A stretch of 64,000 nt of DNA from Pullichristensenella sp963930055 (GTDB lineage: Bacteria > Bacillota > Clostridia > Christensenellales > Aristaeellaceae). Positions 28,973-36,315 of this stretch are shown here, one piece after another; positions within the stretch are counted from its first letter, which is position 1, and each line of letters starts with the position of its first letter. The stretch lies in assembly GCA_963930055.1 (NCBI GenBank), contig CAWVKS010000010.1, positions 1-64,000 on the forward strand. Reading direction: 5' to 3'. Made by a program: the position numbers and the translations under genes. The notes under the pieces were generated by a model. That model saw only the letters and a program-made list of their open reading frames with translations. It was not told where the DNA came from and made no database searches.

Positions 28973-28977
28973 TGCCC

Positions 28978-29016
28978 AAAGCCGCCCCTTTGCCCCCGTT
29001 GCAAAGGGGCGGCTTT
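28978..29016 (+). terminator. terminator after rpsU
   Basis: Perfect 16 bp stem AAAGCCGCCCCTTTGC / GCAAAGGGGCGGCTTT with a 7-base loop, starting six bases after the stop. Works in either direction. The following 29017-29287 (271 bp) shows no gene or clear signal apart from a short T-rich patch. Confidence 0.8.
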
Positions 29017-29287
29017 CAAGTTTCCCGGCCTTCGGCGCGAGCTTCTGCCCTGAGGGGTCATCGCCTTTTGTGCAACGCGCCCGCCGCCGCATCGTGGATC
29101 GTCTTTTTGCAATTTCATCAGGCAAATACGCCGCCGCGCTTCTGCCAACCCCAGCCGGCGCGCTTTCCGCTTTGCCTGTCATATCCGGGCGCATCCCTGC
29201 ATAGAAGTTTTTTTGTACACTTCTCCGCGCCGGAGCGCTTTGCCCATCGTTCGCGCCGCCCTGCCCGGGCGCGCGCCGGAGCTGAAT

Positions 29288-30250
29288 ATGCGTTATACCA
29301 TGCTTTTGTGGCCGCATGCCAATGCGCGCTATCAGGTAGAAACGGAAAAATTGGCCCGCGCCGAGCTGGAAGTGACGCTCGCGCGCCTGGGCGTGGAATA
29401 TACATGGGAAGAAGGCGGCGTCGCCGGCCTTCCCGCGCTGGACTTTGCCGCGCGCGCCCTCACGGGGGCGGAAGCGGCGGTCGTGTCGCGCCATTCGCTT
29501 CTTTACGCGCTCTTTGAAAGGCGGGAGGACGGCGCGCTTTCGCCCCTTTTCGGCCGCGAAGCGCCCCACGTGGGCGCGGACCTTGCCGGCATCCTCAAAT
29601 ACAAGGGCAAGACCAACGAAAACTTCACCCAGCTGCTCGTTAACCTCGCCTGGCTGTCGGGCGACATGCCGGAAAAGGCGCATCTTTTCGACCCCATGTG
29701 CGGCCGCGGCACCACGCTGTTTGTCGCCCTCAATTACGGCTGGGACGCCACCGGCTCGGACATAGACCGCGCCGCCCTGCGCGAAGCGGGGCAGTTTTTC
29801 AAGCGCTATCTGGAATACCACCGCATCAAACACGCCGCGGGCCGCGGTTCGCTGACGCTGCGCGGTAAAAAAAGCGCCCCCTATACGTCCTTCACCCTCC
29901 CGTCGGGCGCGCTGCGCCTTGCGGAAATGGACGCGGCGCGCGCGGGGGAGGCCTTTGGCCGGGGAAAGTTCGACCTTCTCTGCGCCGACCTGCCCTACGG
30001 CGTGCAGCACGGCTCAAACATGCCCCTGGAGGCGCTCCTGCGCCTCGCCCTGCCCGCCTGGGCGGAAACGCTCAAGCGCGGCGCGGCGCTCGCGCTGTCT
30101 TTCAACGCCCAGACGCTGCCCGCGCGCAAAGTGCGCGCGCTGCTCGCCGGCGCCGGCCTGCGCGTGCTTGAAGGAGGCCCTTACGACCGTTTCGAACATT
30201 GGGTGGAGCAGGCGGTCACGCGCGATATCGCCGTGGCCGTGTGCCCCTGA
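29288..30250 (+). CDS. TRM11-type RNA/DNA methylase (UPF0020 family)
   Basis: Predicted SAM-dependent guanine or adenine N-methyltransferase acting on tRNA or DNA. 320 residues. N-terminal part resembles a reduced RNA-binding module; the catalytic domain has motif I FDPMCGRGTTLFVALNYG, TGSDIDRAAL and motif IV DLLCADLPYGVQHGS (D-L-P-Y). I start at ATG 29288 preceded by GGAG at six bases. It precedes rho by 48 bp. The exact substrate is unknown; a tRNA m2G10-type role is the closest known. Confidence 0.8.
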   Translation: MRYTMLLWPHANARYQVETEKLARAELEVTLARLGVEYTWEEGGVAGLPALDFAARALTGAEAAVVSRHSLLYALFERREDGALSPLFGREAPHVGADLAGILKYKGKTNENFTQLLVNLAWLSGDMPEKAHLFDPMCGRGTTLFVALNYGWDATGSDIDRAALREAGQFFKRYLEYHRIKHAAGRGSLTLRGKKSAPYTSFTLPSGALRLAEMDAARAGEAFGRGKFDLLCADLPYGVQHGSNMPLEALLRLALPAWAETLKRGAALALSFNAQTLPARKVRALLAGAGLRVLEGGPYDRFEHWVEQAVTRDIAVAVCP

Positions 30251-30298
30251 AACGCATATACTTCCTTTCCGCGCGTCCTTTTGTAAGGAGGTCATGTC

Positions 30299-32770
30299 TT
30301 GGATTATCGAACGCTGCATACAAAGACTGTCGTGGAACTGCGCAAGCTGGCCAAGGAGCTGAAGGTCAAGGTGCCCGCGGGCACGGCCAAGAGCCGCCTG
30401 GTGGAGCTGGTGCTTGAAGGCCAGCTCGCCGCCGCGCGGCAGGCGGGGGAACGCGCCGCGCAAACGCCGCCCCCCGCGCCCGCGAAGGAGGAGGCCGCCC
30501 CGGCAAAACAGGAAGCGCAGGCCGCCCCGGCAGCGCCGGGGAAAGCGCCCGCGCGCAGGGGCAGGACGCGCAAGGCCGCGCCGCAGGATGGCGAGCCCGC
30601 CCCTGCCGCCGCGCCGCGAAAAAAGGCCGCTGCGGGAAAAAAAGCCGCCGCGCCGCGCGATGGGGGAGAAGAGGCCCCCGCCCCGGCGGGCGCGCCCGCG
30701 AAGGAAGCGGCGCCTGAGGTTCCCGCCGCGGCGGCAGCGCCCGGCGAAGCGGAGGCGCAGCGCCCCGCCCCGGCAGGCGTGTCCACCGCGAAAACAGCGC
30801 AAAAGCGCCCCGCCAGGGCAAAAACTCACGCCCCGGAGGCCGCGCAGGAGCGCCCCGTCAGGGCAAAAGCCCACGCCCCGGAGGCCGCGCAGGAGCGCCC
30901 CGCCAGGGCAGAAGCGCCCGCCGCTGAAGCCGTGCGTGAACAGATCGCCACAGGGGAAGCGCCCGCCGCCGAAGCCGCGCAGGAACGCCCCGCCAGGGTA
31001 GAAGCGCCCGCCCCGCAGGCGGCCGATGCCGTCCCCGCCCTGCCCGCCACGGTGGAAGCGCCGGCGTTGCCCGCCGCGGAGGACGCGCCCCCGTCCCGCC
31101 CCCGCCGCGGCCGCCCGCCCCGCGCCGCGGCCATGCCCGCGCCGAAGGCGGAAGCGTCCGACGCGCAGCGGCAGGGGAGCGCCGCGCCGGAAAATGCGTC
31201 CGACGCGCCGGAAAACGCGCCCGCGGAAGGCCGCGAGGGCTTCCATGCCCCGCGCTTCCGTGCGAATGCCGTCGAGGGCGACCGCCGCCCCTACGCGCAG
31301 CGCTACCCGCAGCAGCGCTATGGCCAGCGCTACGACGGCCCGCAGCAGCGCGTCCCCCGCGAATTCAACCGCAACGCCGTCCCCCGCACCGCGCAGGACG
31401 CCCACGCGCCCGCGCCGCGCGCGGACTACCAGCGCCGCTATGACCGCGCGGACGCCCAGCAGCGCCAGGATTATCAGCGTCCGCAGCGCATGGACGCGCC
31501 GCGCCAGGACTATCAGCGTCCCGCCGTCGCGCGCGAGTACGTCCCGCGCCGGGAGAACGCCTACGTGCCCGACCCCAACGCCGTCAACCCCGGCGTGCCG
31601 GAGATGCTGGCTACGGGCGAGTGCATGGACGGCTACGGCGTGCTGGAGATCCATCCCGAGGGCTACGGCTTTTTGCGCGCCGAGAACTACCTGCCCGGCA
31701 ACAAGGACGTCTACGTTTCCATCGCCCAGATCCGCCGCTTTAACCTGCGCAACGGCGACTATGTGGTGGGCAAGACCCGCCCGCAGCGCGAGGGCGACCG
31801 CTACAATGCCATGATCTACATCAGCGAGATCAATGGCGAGCCGCCGGAGAACACCGCGCACCGCAAGCCCTTTGAATCGCTGGTACCCATCTATCCCAAC
31901 GAGCGGCTGCGCCTGGAGGAGCCCAACGGCCACGGCGACCTGGCCCTGCGCCTGATCGACATGCTCGCGCCCATCGGCAAGGGGCAGAGGGGCATGATCG
32001 TCTCCCAGCCCAAGGCCGGCAAGACGACGCTGCTTAAAAAGATCGCCAACGCCATTACCCACAACTACCCGGACGTGCACCTCATCGTGCTGCTCATCGA
32101 CGAGCGGCCGGAGGAGGTGACGGACATGAAGCGCTCCATCGAGGGCGAAGTGGTCTACTCCACGTTCGACGAAGCGCCGGAGAACCACACGCGCGTCAGC
32201 GAGATGGTGCTTGACCGCGCCCAGCGCCTTGTGGAACAGGGCAAGGACGTGGTGGTGCTGCTCGATTCCATCACCCGCCTGGCCCGCGCCTACAACCTCG
32301 TCATCCCGCCGACCGGGCGCTCGCTCTCCGGCGGCCTCGACCCGGGGGCGCTGCACAAGCCCAAGCGCTTCTTCGGCGCGGCGCGCAACATCGAAAACGG
32401 CGGCAGCCTCACCATCATCGCCACCGCCCTGGTGGAGACCGGCAGCCGCATGGACGACATCATCTTCGAGGAATTCAAGGGCACCGGCAATATGGAATTG
32501 CACCTCGACCGCAAGCTCTCCGACCGGCGCATCTTCCCGGCCATCGACATGTTCAAGTCCGGCACGCGCCGCGAGGAACTGCTCTTGAGCGAGGAGGAAC
32601 TGGAGGGCGCGATCAAGATCCGCCGCCTGCTCTCCGGCGGCAACCCGCAGGAGACCGCCGAACAGCTCATCGGCATGATGGAAAAGACCAGCTCCAACGC
32701 CGATTTTTTCAACCGCCTCAAGGGTTGGATCGCCGTATTTGAAAAAGAAGGCTTCACCATGAAGTCCTGA
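30299..32770 (+). CDS. rho: transcription termination factor Rho with a ~390-residue disordered insert
   Basis: Hexameric RNA-dependent ATPase that ends transcription. 823 residues, about twice the E. coli length. Rho_N helices occupy residues 1-40; 41-430 are low-complexity (Ala/Pro/Lys/Glu, then Arg/Gln/Tyr-rich from ~320); the cold-shock RNA-binding domain is ~440-515; the ATPase holds Walker A QPKAGKTTLL (570-579) and Walker B LLIDERPEE (598-606). Five 15-residue repeats lie at 168-242. Start is the TTG at 30299, six bases after AAGGAGGT; the ATG at 30294 is too close and out of frame. Long Rho inserts are known in Actinobacteria and Clostridia. Confidence 0.97.
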   Translation: MDYRTLHTKTVVELRKLAKELKVKVPAGTAKSRLVELVLEGQLAAARQAGERAAQTPPPAPAKEEAAPAKQEAQAAPAAPGKAPARRGRTRKAAPQDGEPAPAAAPRKKAAAGKKAAAPRDGGEEAPAPAGAPAKEAAPEVPAAAAAPGEAEAQRPAPAGVSTAKTAQKRPARAKTHAPEAAQERPVRAKAHAPEAAQERPARAEAPAAEAVREQIATGEAPAAEAAQERPARVEAPAPQAADAVPALPATVEAPALPAAEDAPPSRPRRGRPPRAAAMPAPKAEASDAQRQGSAAPENASDAPENAPAEGREGFHAPRFRANAVEGDRRPYAQRYPQQRYGQRYDGPQQRVPREFNRNAVPRTAQDAHAPAPRADYQRRYDRADAQQRQDYQRPQRMDAPRQDYQRPAVAREYVPRRENAYVPDPNAVNPGVPEMLATGECMDGYGVLEIHPEGYGFLRAENYLPGNKDVYVSIAQIRRFNLRNGDYVVGKTRPQREGDRYNAMIYISEINGEPPENTAHRKPFESLVPIYPNERLRLEEPNGHGDLALRLIDMLAPIGKGQRGMIVSQPKAGKTTLLKKIANAITHNYPDVHLIVLLIDERPEEVTDMKRSIEGEVVYSTFDEAPENHTRVSEMVLDRAQRLVEQGKDVVVLLDSITRLARAYNLVIPPTGRSLSGGLDPGALHKPKRFFGAARNIENGGSLTIIATALVETGSRMDDIIFEEFKGTGNMELHLDRKLSDRRIFPAIDMFKSGTRREELLLSEEELEGAIKIRRLLSGGNPQETAEQLIGMMEKTSSNADFFNRLKGWIAVFEKEGFTMKS
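30800..31024 (+). repeat. five 45 bp in-frame tandem repeats inside rho
   Basis: Encode five 15-residue units of the form QERPARAEAPAAEAA (QKRPARAKTHAPEAA is the first). The fourth unit, REQIATGEAPAAEAA, is the most diverged. Probably arose by slippage or unequal crossing-over in the disordered insert. Confidence 0.85.
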
Positions 32771-32772
32771 AA

Positions 32773-32809
32773 AAACGCCCGCTCCGCGTCGTGCGCGGGG
32801 CGGGCGTTT
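32773..32809. terminator. bidirectional terminator after rho, first copy of a 37 bp direct repeat
   Basis: Stem ACGCCCGC / GCGGGCGT with T runs on both sides (TTT on the plus strand, TTTTTT on the minus strand), starting two bases after the rho stop. Its 37 bp are repeated exactly at 33090-33126. The gene-free stretch 32771-33142 (372 bp) consists wholly of this hairpin, repeat copy B and the second hairpin. Confidence 0.75.
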
Positions 32810-33089
32810 CAGAGCGCTGACAAAGCCTACAACCGCAAAAATCGCTCTGATATACAAAAAATCAGAAGCGATTTTTGCTTCCTGCGGTGGATTTGTCGAG
32901 CCCTTTGGGATCGTCAAATCCAGTCGCCCTTGGCGACAAATTTTGCCGCCGGCAAAATTTCCTCGTCAGCTGCACTTGCATCCTGCGGTCACTTACGTCT
33001 AAGTAAGCTCCCTTGGCTGCAAGTACAGCTTCCTTGGCTTGCAGGCTTTCTCAACGCTCTGCCAGTCTGTTGACTTTGTCAACATCCTG
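32810..33089 (+). repeat. dispersed structured repeat, copy B (longest, 280 bp)
   Basis: Begins CAGAGCGCTGACAAAGCC and ends with the reverse-complement-like GGCTTTCTCAACGCTCTG, giving imperfect terminal inverted repeats (20 of 23 matches), then GCCAGTC and the stem TGTTGAC-TTT-GTCAACA. Internal hairpins: GCAAAAATCGCT / AGCGATTTTTGC with CTGAT / ATCAG (32835-32878), GTCGCC-CTT-GGCGAC, AAATTTTGCC / GGCAAAATTT, and CTTAC / GTAAG nested inside ACTTGCA / TGCAAGT. No open reading frame worth calling. Shares ordered blocks with copies A and C. Confidence 0.8.
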
Positions 33090-33126
33090 AAACGCCCGCT
33101 CCGCGTCGTGCGCGGGGCGGGCGTTT
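33090..33126. terminator. second copy of the 37 bp terminator hairpin
   Basis: Identical to 32773-32809. Lies 16 bp downstream of the convergent alcohol dehydrogenase stop, so it can terminate that gene. Exact duplication around repeat copy B suggests duplication during insertion. Confidence 0.7.
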
Positions 33127-33142
33127 GCATGCGGCCGGGCCG

Positions 33143-34324
33143 TTACAGGCACAGCCGGTAGATCTTCTCGATGTCCTCGGTGCCAAGGGCGTAAAACTTG
33201 CCCACGGTGCCGTCCGGGTTGGGGCGCTTGACCTTGGCGGCGAGGTAGGGGATGTCCTCCTCGCGCGCGCCCAATTCGCCAAACGTCACCGGCATGCCGA
33301 TGTCCTTGAGCCAGGCCACGTAGGCGTCGATGCCGGCCTGCGCGGTCTTTTCCGGGTGCTCGAAGTCCATCTGGCAACCCCACACGCGCACGGCAAACTG
33401 CGTAAGCCGCATTACCTTGTCCGGCTTTTGCAGCATGAAGCGCAGCCAGCCGGGGAACACCACCGCCAGGCCCGCGCCGTGCGCGCAGTCGTAGAGGGCG
33501 GAGAGCTCGTGCTCGATCTGGTGGCTGGCAAAGTCCTTGACGCGGCCGACGCTGAGGGTGTCGTTGTGGGCGATGGTGCTGCCCCACATCAGCTGCGAGG
33601 CGGCGTCGTAGTCGTGCGGATTTTTGACCATGATGCGCCCGGCGCGGATGATGGCCTGCATCGTGGCTTCGCAGAGGCGGTCGGTCAGGTCGCAGTCCGG
33701 CTCGTTGCTGAAATAGCGCTCCATGATGTGGGCGAGTATGTCCGTGGCGCCGCAGGCGACCTGATAGGGCGGCAGCGTCATCGTCAATTCCGGGTTCATG
33801 ATCGCCAGCAGCGGGCGGTTCAATTCAGTATTCAGCCCGCGCTTGGTCTTGGTGGCCGCCTGTGTGATCACGCAGCTGTCGGAGGACTCGCTGCCTGCCG
33901 CGGACATGGTCAACACCACGCCCTTGGGCATGGACGTTTCCGGCTTGGCCTTGCCGCAGAAAAAGTCCCAGAAGTCGCCGTCGTAGGGCGCGCCGATGGC
34001 CATGGCCTTGGCCGAATCAATGGCCGAGCCGCCGCCCACGGCGAGTATGAAGTCCACGTTCTCGCGGCGGATGATGTCGATGCCCTCATACACCTTGGTG
34101 TCGCGCGGGTTCGGCTGCGCGCCGCCCAGGGAGATGTGCTTCACGCCCGCGGCGTCCAGGGAAGCCTCCACGCGGGCGATGAGGCCGGAGCGCACCGCCG
34201 AGCCGCCGCCATAGTGGATGAGCACCTTGGTTGCGCCCAGCGCGCGCACCTGCTGTCCCGTCTGTTCTTCCACGCCGCGCCCAAAGACAAAGCGCGTGGG
34301 CAGGTAGTGGTTGAAGTTGATCAT
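33143..34324 (-). CDS. iron-containing alcohol dehydrogenase, NADH-dependent butanol dehydrogenase-like
   Basis: Group III metal-dependent alcohol dehydrogenase of 393 residues, reducing an aldehyde or ketone with NAD(P)H in the cytoplasm. Nucleotide-binding GGGSAIDSAKAMAIGA (GGGS) is near 97, and the iron site includes ATDILAHIMERYF (D, H) and the two later histidines in KDFASHQIEHELSA and DCAHGAGLA. It is the last gene of the cdaA operon, 3 bp after the GDSL gene. Substrate unknown. Confidence 0.9.
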   Translation of the reverse strand: MINFNHYLPTRFVFGRGVEEQTGQQVRALGATKVLIHYGGGSAVRSGLIARVEASLDAAGVKHISLGGAQPNPRDTKVYEGIDIIRRENVDFILAVGGGSAIDSAKAMAIGAPYDGDFWDFFCGKAKPETSMPKGVVLTMSAAGSESSDSCVITQAATKTKRGLNTELNRPLLAIMNPELTMTLPPYQVACGATDILAHIMERYFSNEPDCDLTDRLCEATMQAIIRAGRIMVKNPHDYDAASQLMWGSTIAHNDTLSVGRVKDFASHQIEHELSALYDCAHGAGLAVVFPGWLRFMLQKPDKVMRLTQFAVRVWGCQMDFEHPEKTAQAGIDAYVAWLKDIGMPVTFGELGAREEDIPYLAAKVKRPNPDGTVGKFYALGTEDIEKIYRLCL

Positions 34325-34327
34325 GGC

Positions 34328-34978
34328 TTACTCCTCCTTGAAGATTTCCAAGACTTTTTCGGCGACGCCCCGCGCCAGCGCGCGATGCCCATCGGCGGTG
34401 AGGTGTACGCCGTCCTCCTGCGAAGCGCGGCAGAAGTCCGCCGCGTTGAGAAAACCACAGCGCATCAGTTTGGCGATGCGCGCATATTCCCCGGCCAGCC
34501 CCTGCGTAACTTCGACGCTGCGCGCGTCGAACGTGCCCGCCATGCGCGTTTTCAACACTTCCGTGCGCACCGGCGGCGGGGAAATGATGAGCACGCGCGA
34601 AGGCTCGCCCTGCGCGTCCGCCGCGTAGAGGTGGCAAAGGCGCACGAGGTGTGCCAGCGCCTGGGCAATGGCCGGCGCGGACATGGCAAAGCGCTGCTTG
34701 GAGTCGTTCGTGCCCAGCATGACGATGACCAGATCCAGCGGGTCGTGGCTCATCAGGCAGGGCGGCAGGTAGCGCATGGCGCTCTTGTAGCCGCCCTCCA
34801 CGGGGTCGTCAAAGGCGATGGTGCGGCCGCCAAACCCCTCTTCCAGCACGCGGTAGCCATCGCCCAGCGCCGCTTGCAGGATCATCGGCCAGCGCGCGTC
34901 CTCGCCAAAGCGCGGGCCGACGGGATTGGTGCCGTGCGTGTTGGAATCGCCAAAGCAGAGTATGCGCCGTTTATTCAT
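34328..34978 (-). CDS. SGNH/GDSL-family hydrolase
   Basis: Esterase or lipase of 216 residues without a signal peptide. SGNH blocks are all present: ILCFGDSNTHG (Ser11, block I), FGGRT (block II Gly), MLGTNDSKQ (block III Asn) and DGVHLTADGH (block V Asp and His). Arylesterase-like members act on short acyl or acetyl esters, often on sugars. The ATG overlaps the end of the P-loop ATPase gene by 8 bp. Confidence 0.9.
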   Translation of the reverse strand: MNKRRILCFGDSNTHGTNPVGPRFGEDARWPMILQAALGDGYRVLEEGFGGRTIAFDDPVEGGYKSAMRYLPPCLMSHDPLDLVIVMLGTNDSKQRFAMSAPAIAQALAHLVRLCHLYAADAQGEPSRVLIISPPPVRTEVLKTRMAGTFDARSVEVTQGLAGEYARIAKLMRCGFLNAADFCRASQEDGVHLTADGHRALARGVAEKVLEIFKEE

Positions 34979-35660
34979 TCCACTTCATCCATTCCGGGGT
35001 AAGATAGCGGCGGATGGGCAGCTGCGGCCAGACCGCCTCCAGCGGCGAAAGCGCGCTTTCCAGCCCCGCCTCAAAGGCCACCGGCAGGCCGCTTTCTTCC
35101 GCGACGCGGGCGATGAAGCCGCGCCCGGCGAGTATCTCTTCCTCCGTGGTCTCCGCGCCAAGGTTGGCGTTGACGGCAAGGCCGGTCACGGCCAGGCGCG
35201 CGCGGCGCTGTACCTCCGCCAACAGGCGCAAGACCTGTTCCACCTGCGCCGTACGCGGCCGGAAGGGGTTGACGACGAAGTACACGTCCGCCGGGCAGGC
35301 GGCAAACTGCGCGTGATAGCGCCCCAACGCCACCGCGCCGTCGTCGTCCCCGCCCACGTCAAACACGCCAAAGCCCTCCGCGGTGAAGGCGCGCTCCACT
35401 TCCGCCGGCAGGATGGGTATGTCCACGCCCGAGAGCGCGTAGGCGGGATAGACGACCTCCACGCCGTGCGCCAACAGCAGGGGTTTGACTTCGGCGCTGC
35501 GGAAAAACGGGTTGACGATGTCCAGGTCGATGAGCATCGTCCGCTCCCTTTTCGCCAGCGCCAGCGCCATATTCACCGCCAGTTCGGTCTTGCCGCTGCC
35601 ATAATGGCCGACCAGCACCTTGAGGCGCCGCCCGGCCAGCAGCCAATCAGTGGAGATCAA
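34971..35660 (-). CDS. P-loop NTPase of the ParA/MinD-like class, unknown role
   Basis: 229 residues. Walker A VGHYGSGKTELAVNMALAL (Gly18-Thr25) followed by MLIDLDIVNPFFRS, an ArsA/ParA-type switch region (D45), and FDVGGDDDG as Walker B. The deviant-Walker lysine signature of ParA (KGGxxK) is absent. TTG start at 35660, nine bases after AGGAGG; overlaps the upstream gene by 14 bp and the downstream GDSL gene by 8 bp. Homologues in Clostridia are annotated only as ATP-binding proteins. Co-translation with the c-di-AMP cyclase operon suggests a membrane or envelope role, but this is inference. Confidence 0.75.
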   Translation of the reverse strand: MISTDWLLAGRRLKVLVGHYGSGKTELAVNMALALAKRERTMLIDLDIVNPFFRSAEVKPLLLAHGVEVVYPAYALSGVDIPILPAEVERAFTAEGFGVFDVGGDDDGAVALGRYHAQFAACPADVYFVVNPFRPRTAQVEQVLRLLAEVQRRARLAVTGLAVNANLGAETTEEEILAGRGFIARVAEESGLPVAFEAGLESALSPLEAVWPQLPIRRYLTPEWMKWNE

Positions 35661-36297
35661 ACAGGTCGTCCTCCTTGCGCGCGGCGCGTTTTTTGCCCGC
35701 CGCGGCCTTCTTTTTTGCCGCCTGCGCCCCCGGCAGGTCGCTTACGTTGAATACCGCGTCCTCGGGCACCTTGCGGGTCCCGGCGGCGGGCTTGATCTTG
35801 AACAGTTCGTCCTCAAACACGTCCGGCCGCGGCTCAGGGACCGCGCGGCGCGCCGGGCGGCGCTGCGCCTGCGGGCGCGCGGGCTTGGGACGGACGGGCA
35901 CAGGGCGCGTGTCCTCCCGCCGCACAGGCACAGGGCGCGTGTCCTCGCGCCGCACAGGCACAGGGCGCGTGTCCTCGCGCCGCACGATGGTGTCCGGCCG
36001 CCGCGCGGCCTGCGCCTCAGCGCCCTCAAAAAACTCCTCATCGTCCACGACGATGCGCTTTTTGTGGAACCATATCCAGTAAGGCCGCCAGCGGAACAGC
36101 CAGACGATGATGTCCGCCGCTACGCCGAGGATGAGCAACAAAACCAGAAGCTGCAGCCAGTGCTCCGACAGCCATTCCAGCGGCGAAACGCCGCCGCTGC
36201 CTGCCAGGTCAAACAGCCGCAGCACCCAGCTGGCAAAGCCCTTCAGCCAGCTGAGCATGCCGTTTACCACTGTATCCGCAAAGCTGTTCGCAGCCAT
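35647..36297 (-). CDS. membrane protein with basic, repeat-containing cytoplasmic tail
   Basis: 216 residues, no family recognised. One clear transmembrane helix at ~48-68 (LQLLVLLLILGVAADIIVWLF) after an amphipathic N-terminus, then a Trp/Arg-rich juxtamembrane segment and a disordered tail rich in Arg, Pro, Lys and Ala. The tail carries three tandem copies of RREDTRPVPV. The end overlaps the P-loop ATPase gene. Starts 18 bp after cdaR. Possibly a scaffold for the neighbouring ATPase. Confidence 0.7.
   Translation of the reverse strand: MAANSFADTVVNGMLSWLKGFASWVLRLFDLAGSGGVSPLEWLSEHWLQLLVLLLILGVAADIIVWLFRWRPYWIWFHKKRIVVDDEEFFEGAEAQAARRPDTIVRREDTRPVPVRREDTRPVPVRREDTRPVPVRPKPARPQAQRRPARRAVPEPRPDVFEDELFKIKPAAGTRKVPEDAVFNVSDLPGAQAAKKKAAAGKKRAARKEDDLFDLH
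35894..35983 (-). repeat. three 30 bp tandem repeats in the membrane protein gene
   Basis: Three adjacent 30 bp units. The two at 35924-35983 are identical and the third differs at two positions. They encode RREDTRPVPV three times. Near-identity at DNA level suggests recent expansion. Confidence 0.9.
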
Positions 36298-36315
36298 TGT
36301 TCCCTCCGTAGATCA

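Noticed and set aside
30294..30362. ATG at 30294 as the rho start
   Set aside because: It is one base from the AAGGAGGT site and opens a 22-codon frame different from rho; the TTG at 30299 fits the Rho_N domain.
35894..35983. Short tandem repeats as a CRISPR array
   Set aside because: The 30 bp units are directly adjacent with no spacers and encode an in-frame peptide repeat; no cas gene is present.
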